Part shown: positions 57,226 to 64,000 of the stretch, in pieces
Numbering within the stretch: position 1 is the stretch's first letter
How the letters are laid out: every line of letters starts with the position of its first letter
NCBI GenBank assembly: GCA_015227615.1
Contig: JAALGZ010000028.1
Location: 186,001 to 250,000 of the forward strand
Reading direction: 5' to 3'
From: Labyrinthula sp. Ha
Lineage: Eukaryota; Sar; Bigyra; Labyrinthulida; Labyrinthulaceae
Length of the DNA: 64,000 nt
Made by a program: the position numbers and the translations under genes
The notes under the pieces: model-generated
Seen by the model: the letters and a program-made list of their open reading frames with translations, nothing else
Databases searched by the model: none
Told to the model about the DNA's origin: nothing

Positions 57226-60200
57226 TCTTTTTTTTGTTGATGTAAAAGGTATCAGGAAACTATCAGTATAATGTACCTTATCAGTCTCATACATTTTCAC
57301 TAGGATACATTGCTCATGAAGACAAATACCCGATTAGTTCTCAAAATACATATCAGTTTAAGCCAAGTTAATTATAGAAAACATGCAAAAACAAGTGAAC
57401 TACAATGGAGAATATGTTCACACTAGATGGTGCAACCTAGATGATAAAACAGAAGCTATGACCGAAGACGAAACACCCGAACTCAGTTACAATGACACTT
57501 AAGCCTTGTTAGCTGTAGCAGAAATATGGAAGGTGAAATGCGTTCAACTAGGAAGAACAAGCTTGGTGAAAGTAAGAAGAAAAGGTCGTAAAAGATTGGG
57601 ACCAGAAGAACTTGAAGCAGACAATACGCGAGTAATTAGGTTTGAATGTAAGTTTCTGAAGCTTATATGTGTGTACTTAACTTCAATTTTTGCATTTATT
57701 TTTACGCACCGGTAGCATGACGAGCCTATTTTGAAGCTCAAAACGGAGTTGAGGTTAATAACCTGGCCTTGATTGGATAGTTAGATAATCCTCCATCAAG
57801 CTCCTATTGGATTTAATCAATTTGTGTCTTAACTATGTTGTACTCTATTGACAAGAACGCTAAGATTCTTCCTACTAAATGGAACTTTGTTTCTGGGCGA
57901 GTCATGACTACATGGGAGTGTTTAAGACTCAGGTAAACTCGAGAGGGTAAATTCGATCAAAACTTAGAACTATGCCAAAAGTAGTACCAGAAAACTAATG
58001 AACCCATGAGTTAGTGCCTAGTTCAATATTCTGAGATTGACAATGAGCTAAGTCACTTAACTCACCTAGTACTGAAGATATCCACATGGCATCACGAGGA
58101 CGTAAAAACATGTATACCGAACTTAAACTACGATTTGCAGGTTACATTTGATTACCTTTGGAAGAATAATCTTTTCCTGTTTTTCAAAGTTAATGAGCAG
58201 ATATTCTGGCTTAAATAAAAACTTATTTAATTATTATAAGATAAATACCACCAAGTCTCTTTAGCTGTTCTCCAATCCTATATAGTCGAATCATGTCTAT
58301 TTTGACTTAATTAAGCAATTTACAGTCGTTGCAAAGGAGCTTTGCCCCCTTAGAATAATATTGAGAATGTCTTATACCTTAAGATTAACTTACTTAGTTT
58401 TCAATACAAGAATAATGCTTCTAAACCTGAAATATGACAGAAAACTGAAAGTAATACTCGTTCTTGGTAAACTAATAAAGTAGGAGTGAATACAAGAATA
58501 CATGTCACTATTCGAGAAAACTTTGAACTCAAAATTTGAAGTGTCAGTCTGCTCTTAAGCAACCTCTCAAACATAGTTCAAAACAGGAATTTGTCTAATA
58601 GTAGAAGAATACACCATAAGAGATCTTGTACTATCTCCCCCCAAGCTATGGCTCCAAACTCTGTGAAATTGAAATTGGGTACTACCTAAGAACTTCAACA
58701 CGTTCTTCAAGAACATCAAAAGGATGAAACTACACAACAACAACAATAACCTTGTTGCTCAAGAAGCTGACAAAGAATCTACTAAAGTTTTAGACAGTGA
58801 TATAGATCTCCTGTAGACAATAAAATCAAAATTAAACACCTGGATTCTAAGGTTTCAAACTGAAGAAATCTTGTACAATCAGTTTGTATAAGTCTCTAGA
58901 GGCCTTAAGAACTCCATTCCAATACAAGTAGTCACTTAAGCACAAGGATAAATGAAGGTGTCAAAGATAACGACCCTTCCAATCCCTCGCCTTTCATTTC
59001 AAGTACAGCAACAATCAATTCTAACAGTCAAGACGGTAGTAACTCTTCCTAAAAATACGTATCATATTCCCTCATCCATATCTAAGACGTAGAACTTGAT
59101 ATCTGAAACATCTAACACGGGTTTTTCTAACATACCACTCACAAAAGCAATTGTGAACAGAACCCAGGGGATCATGGATGATCTAGTCACAAATAAATAT
59201 CCTTTGGGAATATAAGAATCCAGATCTGATGCCAAAACCTTAGAGAATACTTCATCTTGAGCTTCTCCAACACTTAAGCACTCAAATTGAAGTAATACAA
59301 AACTTTGGATTAAGGCATCTTATCACTATCGTCTATTCTGTAAAACATATAGGAGAAACGCTTGAAATGAACCAGATTATCTAAGGAAATGATACAACCC
59401 GACCTCAATGGACTGGATAGCCCCCATATAACTCGGAACTTTCCAAAATTTTTGATCTCTCAGCTATATTGGGTCGAAACTAAGTTTATCCTTTATTTTC
59501 AATTTATACTTTGTGCTTTTCTTTTGGGTAGTATTTTTGGATATAGACAAACGATAGGAAACCGATAATGGAACTCATTATGGAGTGCACATGGACTTAG
59601 ACAGGTACAAGGAAAGATGTAACTAATCGAGTTAGCTTAGTGCGATGATTCTCTAGGACCTGGGTGTTATCTATTCAGAGATCGGGAAATTAGACTGCGC
59701 AGCACCTCACGATAATATTGTTGATCCTTGTTCAAGTACCAGTTAGTTGGTAGCTATATTGTTATGCTCTTCACTAGTATACTATGAGATGATGCCACGT
59801 CAGTTAGTATCAGTTGAAAATTTGCGTTTTTGAAATACAGGGGCATAAACGTTGTTTTGAAAAAACAAAAAGGAGTGAACCATTAAAAAGTTAATTGTGC
59901 AAAAAAATTTAAGAAGAAATTTATTGTTCTTTTATCCTCGAGTTATTTACTGCATATATATTAACCGCAGCAAGATATTTTATATTTTAACACAATTGTG
60001 GCCGCGTCGACTGGAATTATTTTGTATCAAGTAGACGAAAAATCTTAATATCCTCCAGTCACACGTGTATTTCAAAATTAAACATTGAACACATTCTTAG
60101 TTTCCTCTCTAATGGAATGTATCTAACTCTGGATAAACCAGAAAAAAAATAATAATTTGATTTCAGAGTGTTTTAAAGAATAAGAACGCCGTTGTTTGTG

Positions 60201-60334
60201 TTAGTGTGATCAAGAAAACGAATATCTACCTCCATATGCAAATTCAACCCGTACTACAACGTATCTACCGCATAGAACCAACAGCAATCTCTAGGTAACA
60301 GGTATCTTCATCGAACTTCGTATTATTTGTTACT

Positions 60335-61333
60335 TTATTTAGCTCTCAAAGATTTTATCCAGGCAAGAACTGTCTCAGACACTGGTATTTCATCTCCAAA
60401 GTAAGCCAAATCCTTTGTGTTAGTCCTTCCTCTCTGCAACTCTAGAATTATTCCTACATCTTCCTCTGTAATTCCACCAAGCTGGGACTTATTAGAGTTG
60501 TTCACTTTTTTTGCATCCAAGTAGAGTCGCTGAAAGACACCCTGTGCATTTTGCGTACCATCATGTTGCTTGCAATTTTTACAAGCTGGCTCGTTAAATG
60601 TGCCGAGTGTGTAAGTGTTGTTTGAGGTTTTCGTGTGATTGTTAAGTTTCTCATCCAAGTAAGCAAGCCATTTTTGTTTTATTTGAGTGTCATCACTTTT
60701 TAGAGTAATTTTCATGTTAGTAGTTTCTTCTAAGGTTTCGTGCGACGAATGTTTATTCTGTTTAAGTTCACCATTTTCTGTGACAAGGTCTTCCAACCTC
60801 AAACGTTCCTTTCCAATCTGAGCAGGGTGCGTAGGCGTTTTGTTCAAAGAAAATTGTTCTAAGAGGCTTAAACTGGACCCTGCAGATTTTTCTCTCTTTT
60901 CTGTTTTTTTTACTTTGTGGCCATTGTCACTTTGAAGCCTTTTTCGCTCACTTGTTTTGTCATCACAAAAACTTTCTGGCTTCGTACTCATTCTAAGTGA
61001 GAGCTTAGAAAGAGATCCAAATCGCTTTCGTCTCTGTCGTTTCTTTTGTCTAATCGTTTCATCTAAGCTTCTTTTAAGTAAGTTACAGTTCGCACCAAGT
61101 TGTAGAAACAAACCACAAAGAAGATCAAAATCTGTCTCTTCCACTGCATCACGCAAATGTTTTGAGTTAAATGGAAAAATTTTCTGTTCCACTGCCAAGA
61201 GAAGTAATTCTCTTGCTCGTAGTTTTTCATTACTTTTACTTTGTTCAAACATCAGTGGGCTAGCAAATGGTATATTAGAGTCTTGAACAAAACTCCGTAA
61301 ACCTGGATTCTTCGGCTTTTTCATTTTACTCAT
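60335..61333 (-). CDS. Unknown basic nuclear-type protein
   Basis: A 332-residue protein with an ATG start. Residues 35-90 are predicted helical (ARELLLLAVEQKIFPF, LLCGLFLQLG). A strongly basic run, RQKKRQRRKRFG (95-106), resembles a nuclear localisation signal. The centre is polar and Ser/Lys-rich. The last 80 residues (LYLDAKKVNN to WIKSLRAK) look folded, and a CKNC pair near 251 could bind metal. I recognise no family. The gene is divergent from a 66-codon gene across 119 bp that holds the GGCCATATGGCC palindrome, 36 bp from this start codon. Codon use is less A/T-biased than in its neighbours. Confidence 0.72.
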   Translation of the reverse strand: MSKMKKPKNPGLRSFVQDSNIPFASPLMFEQSKSNEKLRARELLLLAVEQKIFPFNSKHLRDAVEETDFDLLCGLFLQLGANCNLLKRSLDETIRQKKRQRRKRFGSLSKLSLRMSTKPESFCDDKTSERKRLQSDNGHKVKKTEKREKSAGSSLSLLEQFSLNKTPTHPAQIGKERLRLEDLVTENGELKQNKHSSHETLEETTNMKITLKSDDTQIKQKWLAYLDEKLNNHTKTSNNTYTLGTFNEPACKNCKQHDGTQNAQGVFQRLYLDAKKVNNSNKSQLGGITEEDVGIILELQRGRTNTKDLAYFGDEIPVSETVLAWIKSLRAK

Positions 61334-61369
61334 TTAACGGCTAGATTCAGCAGGTAACTTCTGGAACAT

Positions 61370-61381
61370 GGCCATATGGCC
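61370..61381. promoter_or_regulatory. Palindrome GGCCATATGGCC between divergent genes
   Basis: The same 12-bp perfect palindrome as at 18519-18530, again preceded by T and followed by C. It lies 36 bp from the start of the 332-residue gene (minus) and 71 bp from the 66-codon gene (plus). A symmetric site suits a bidirectional promoter. Confidence 0.6.
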
Positions 61382-61452
61382 CAAAATAGAAAAAGTCCAG
61401 ATTAAACTGGAGTTTTTTTGTTGTGTATTGTGTAAAAAATTAAAAGAAGAGA

Positions 61453-61653
61453 ATGAGTTATTATTCATTAAAAAAAGATAAAAAAGATTCCTCTAAATAT
61501 AATTTATCAACAATTCCTGAAAATTCTGTATTTGTGGAAGAAGTTTTAAAGGAGACTGTTGAGAGAAAGAAGAAGGTTGTACGTATCTTCTCACACGACC
61601 TGTTCGAACAGTTGATTAATTTTAAATTGGATTCTTGTCCAAGTAGATTTTAG
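61453..61653 (+). CDS. Small protein, 66 residues, unknown
   Basis: A short ATG-started frame encoding a Lys/Ser-rich N-terminus and a helical C-terminal half (VEEVLKETVERKKKVVRIF, then FEQLINFKLD). No family is recognised. Support for reality is positional: it fills the space between a promoter-like palindrome and a convergent gene, and its stop overlaps the stop of that gene by 4 nt, as in other pairs here. It could instead be a non-coding transcript or chance frame. Confidence 0.5.
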   Translation: MSYYSLKKDKKDSSKYNLSTIPENSVFVEEVLKETVERKKKVVRIFSHDLFEQLINFKLDSCPSRF

Positions 61654-62090
61654 TTGTTAGATAAATATTTTGTATAGTTTTGTATTACGTATGTAAATAT
61701 TTTTGTTTTTCCTTGTTCAAATAATATTTGGTGAGTTAAGTTGATTAATTCAACTTCAACTCCTACTTCTATTAAGGTTAACTCTTTTCCTCGTTTACTT
61801 AAAGTATATTCTAATATACATTTCTTTACAAGTTTATTTTCTTTTGTTTTACCTTTTGAAACTATTTCTGCAGATGTATTTTTATAACTGTGTTTTACGG
61901 TAAAAGGTAAAGAAAATTCAATAGGAAATTTCTGTAGTTTGAAGTTGAATATTGCATCAATCTTGGAATTTGATTCATATAATATATTTACTGATTTTAT
62001 AATAGGAAATATAGATGGATATTTTTCTAATCTTATAATTATATTAAATACATCTTTTAATGGTGCTTTTATAAGTTTTGCATATTTCAT
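61650..62090 (-). CDS. START/Coq10-like (SRPBCC) lipid-binding protein
   Basis: A 146-residue protein with an ATG start. The opening MKYAKLIKAPLKDVFNIIIRLEKYPSI... pattern is that of START-like SRPBCC proteins of the Coq10 and polyketide-cyclase group: a beta strand, an alpha helix with the aromatic and Tyr-Pro turn, then alternating strands (IDAIFNFKLQKFPIEF, ILEYTLSKR) and a long C-terminal helix (FEQGKTKIFTYVIQNY). Such folds bind hydrophobic ligands; Coq10 proteins bind coenzyme Q in mitochondria. No targeting peptide is obvious, so location and ligand stay open. Only 31 bp separate its start from that of the divergent gene at 62122. Its stop overlaps the 66-codon gene. Confidence 0.68.
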   Translation of the reverse strand: MKYAKLIKAPLKDVFNIIIRLEKYPSIFPIIKSVNILYESNSKIDAIFNFKLQKFPIEFSLPFTVKHSYKNTSAEIVSKGKTKENKLVKKCILEYTLSKRGKELTLIEVGVEVELINLTHQILFEQGKTKIFTYVIQNYTKYLSNN

Positions 62091-62121
62091 TCATTTATTT
62101 ATTAAATTACCCAAAATTTAA

Positions 62122-62934
62122 ATGTCCCAAAATAATAGTAATTTTACTGTAATACTAAAAAAAATAAAATTAACAATGAGTTTATTTTGTTGTTTTAGAA
62201 AGAAAAGAACCAATATTGTATATCGAATAGATCTATCAAAAAATGAAGAACTTATAAGACAAGCTCAAGAACAAAAAGAAGTTCAAAAAAAACCAAGAAT
62301 GCCATCTGTTTCATCAATAAATGACTCTGTATATGAGGGTCACGAACGCTGGACTGCACTTCGTTCTTCTGTAGCACCACAACAAGAAAACTCAAAAGTA
62401 AATAAAAAAGCTTCAACTTATTCTAATCAATTATTTAATACAAAACTTGTTGAAATGAAAGGAAATAATAAAAATAAACATATGTCAAGAAAATCTATTT
62501 CAAGAATAGTGACTCAACCACAATCATATCCACCACCACCACCTTGGTCAGAAAAAACATATGAAAAAAATAAAGAAAAAGAAATAATTAAACAAGTAAG
62601 AGATGTAAAAAAATATAAAAATTCAAAAAGTGTTGCTGCTGCAAAAGGTTTTGCAAAATATGTAAAGAAAAGTAAACCAGTTAATAGAGTAAGAAGTAGT
62701 GTTGAAACACAAAATAAACATACTTCAAGAAATCAATTTGATAGTATAGATAAATTATTTCAAGTTGGTACTGAAAAAGAAAATAAAACTGGTAGAGAAA
62801 GAAAGTTGAGTAGTAAAATAAGTGGTTTTGATTATACTACTACAACTCTTGCAGATAGAAAAAGTAGTTTATTAGATACTTTTCGTAGTAGAAAAAAAAA
62901 AGAAAGTTTTAGTAATGACTCTTTATTATGTTAA
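62122..62934 (+). CDS. Low-complexity basic protein, possible lipid anchor
   Basis: 270 residues from the first ATG. A second in-frame ATG at 62176 would give MSLFCCFRKKR, a start whose paired Cys next to basic residues resembles a palmitoylation site; this shorter 252-residue form leaves 85 bp to the divergent neighbour and may be the true product. The rest is rich in Lys, Ser, Asn and Gln with a short proline run (YPPPPPWS near 136-143). That run is a potential WW-domain ligand, notable because the convergent neighbour has two WW domains. No folded domain is seen. Its stop overlaps that neighbour by 4 nt (TTAA). Confidence 0.65.
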   Translation: MSQNNSNFTVILKKIKLTMSLFCCFRKKRTNIVYRIDLSKNEELIRQAQEQKEVQKKPRMPSVSSINDSVYEGHERWTALRSSVAPQQENSKVNKKASTYSNQLFNTKLVEMKGNNKNKHMSRKSISRIVTQPQSYPPPPPWSEKTYEKNKEKEIIKQVRDVKKYKNSKSVAAAKGFAKYVKKSKPVNRVRSSVETQNKHTSRNQFDSIDKLFQVGTEKENKTGRERKLSSKISGFDYTTTTLADRKSSLLDTFRSRKKKESFSNDSLLC

Positions 62935-64000
62935 TAATAACGTGGTGCTTGTATAGAAGGATTTGTATATTTTGATATAAAGTTTTGAGGTGGTTCCCAA
63001 GAAGTTTCTTGTGTAAGTGTATTATAATAATATGATAATTGATATGTATCATCATAATATTCTTCCCAAGGTGAATAATATTGATATTGTGGTGGTGGAT
63101 GTATTGGTGGAGGAGGATCAGTTGATATAGGATTTATCCAAGTTGTTTCACCAGTTTCTTTATTATGATAGTATGGTACACCATAAGTTCTATCAAAATA
63201 TTCTATCCACACTTGTTCTTTATTTTTTACAGTATCACCTTTTTTTTTATATTCAACTTCTTTCTCAATAGTATTCGATAAAACTTTAATTTTGTTTTCA
63301 ATTAGTTTTGCTTTATTTTTCTCACATTTTGTTTCTTCATTCGTAATATCAGTTTTCTGATCTTTGGTTTGGATAGAAATATCTTTCACAACTACCTTTT
63401 CTTCTACTTTAAATTCTTCTTTTTGTTCTGTTGGTATCTTCTGGGTTGCAATTTCCAGGGACTTATTTGTTTTATCTATATCAAGTTTCTTTTTTGAGTG
63501 ATCTTGTTTTACTTCAGCACTCTTTGTTTTCTTCTCCGTTTGTTCCTTTTCTGCGGTATTTGCTTTTTCTCTTACTTGTGTCTTTTCGTTTTCTTCTTGG
63601 TTAATATTCCCTTGTCTCATATCACTAACTTTCTCCTGAGTGAGATTTTGTTCCTTCACAATAATCTTCTCGTTTGTATTATTCTCAATTTTACCAATAA
63701 CTTTATGTTTTGGCTTCTCTTCGTTTATTTCTACGATAACACTTTCTGCAGTTTCTTTATTTTCTTGTTTAACTAGTTTCTTCCTTCTATATCTATTTTG
63801 TATTATTTTTGCATAGTTTTCCATATTTCTCCATTCTTGTTCTTCAATTTCTCTTCTTCTTACCTCCTTCCTTCTTTCCTCTAATCGCTTCTCAAATATC
63901 TTTCTTTCTCTTCTTCCCCTCCATATACACTGAAACCTGAGTATACCCATTTCAACTTTCCTTTCTTCCTCCTCGAATCTCTTCCTTTCATCTGCTTTTC
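62931..64000 (-). CDS. IQ-motif and twin WW-domain protein, 5' end outside window
   Basis: The frame is open through the right edge, so this is the C-terminal part; the Met at 63950 is probably internal, since the residues before it (KADERKRFEEEERKVE) continue the same composition. Counting from that Met, IQ-like calmodulin-binding motifs lie near 4-20 (LRFQCIWRGRRERK) and 48-59 (KIIQNRYRRKKL). A long charged, likely coiled-coil stretch runs to about 245. Two WW domains follow at 248-274 (WIEYFDRTYGVPYYHN...TTW) and 295-321 (WEEYYDDTYQLSYYYN...SWEPP), separated by a proline-rich linker. WW domains bind proline motifs; IQ motifs bind calmodulin or centrin. This suggests a cytoskeletal scaffold, but no homologue is named. 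Confidence 0.82.
   Translation of the reverse strand, partial: KADERKRFEEEERKVEMGILRFQCIWRGRRERKIFEKRLEERRKEVRRREIEEQEWRNMENYAKIIQNRYRRKKLVKQENKETAESVIVEINEEKPKHKVIGKIENNTNEKIIVKEQNLTQEKVSDMRQGNINQEENEKTQVREKANTAEKEQTEKKTKSAEVKQDHSKKKLDIDKTNKSLEIATQKIPTEQKEEFKVEEKVVVKDISIQTKDQKTDITNEETKCEKNKAKLIENKIKVLSNTIEKEVEYKKKGDTVKNKEQVWIEYFDRTYGVPYYHNKETGETTWINPISTDPPPPIHPPPQYQYYSPWEEYYDDTYQLSYYYNTLTQETSWEPPQNFISKYTNPSIQAPRYY

Larger units (their letters stand above)
53959..60334. other. Gene-poor stretch with tandem array and repeat A copy 2
   Basis: Holds a tandem repeat of about 175-bp units (54490-55020), repeat A copy 2 (55365-57225), and from about 57.4 to 59.9 kb less AT-rich sequence that looks like decayed coding material of unknown family (short open frame at 57506-57715). 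No intact gene was recognised. Confidence 0.45.

Noticed and set aside
1-64000. CRISPR arrays, rRNA genes, plasmid or phage origins
   Set aside because: No regularly spaced short repeats or conserved rRNA strings were seen, and the genes are eukaryotic.

Overview
The window is nuclear DNA of an AT-rich, probably single-celled eukaryote. The gene content is eukaryotic: Rho and Roco GTPases, a SET-domain histone methyltransferase, Golgi-type sulfotransferases, and SANT, WW and IQ proteins. TAA, TAG and TGA all end clearly open genes, so the standard code applies. No bacterial operons, CRISPR array, rRNA or convincing tRNA were seen. The lineage cannot be fixed from this sequence.

Layout. Genes sit in compact islands separated by long AT-rich stretches full of stops. 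Island A (5.9-8.8 kb): a seven-helix membrane protein and sulfotransferase 1. 14.5-15.5 kb: a SANT-like nuclear protein. Island B (18.6-26.6 kb): an ATXR3-type SET methyltransferase, a TPR protein, an ARM-like membrane protein and sulfotransferase 2. 30.0-31.2 kb: sulfotransferase 3. Island C (43.1-46.4 kb): LRR-Roc-COR gene 1, divergent from a Rho-like GTPase. 51.4-54.0 kb: LRR-Roc-COR gene 2. Island D (60.3-64.0 kb): five tightly packed genes, the last running off the right edge. The gaps hold two families of old dispersed repeats, a tandem array, and unclassified decayed sequence.

The main discovery is structural. The two Roco genes look like broken pieces in simple ORF terms. They become intact proteins of 780 and 795 residues once 27-31 nt GT-AG introns are removed. 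Fifteen such introns are placed by frame closure and by matching positions in the two paralogues, and a sixteenth (31 nt) restores the start of the ARM-like gene. In the LRR region most exons are 75-84 nt, about one leucine-rich repeat each, bounded by phase-2 introns.

A second trait is extreme compaction inside islands. All three closely abutting convergent pairs overlap at their stop codons (by 9, 4 and 4 nt), and divergent pairs are separated by only 31-129 bp. A 12-bp palindrome, GGCCATATGGCC, lies just upstream of the SET gene and between one divergent pair, and is a candidate promoter element.

Functional links are modest: two Roco proteins and a Rho GTPase suggest a signalling or cytoskeletal cluster, and three related sulfotransferases suggest a lineage-specific expansion acting on secreted or surface glycans.
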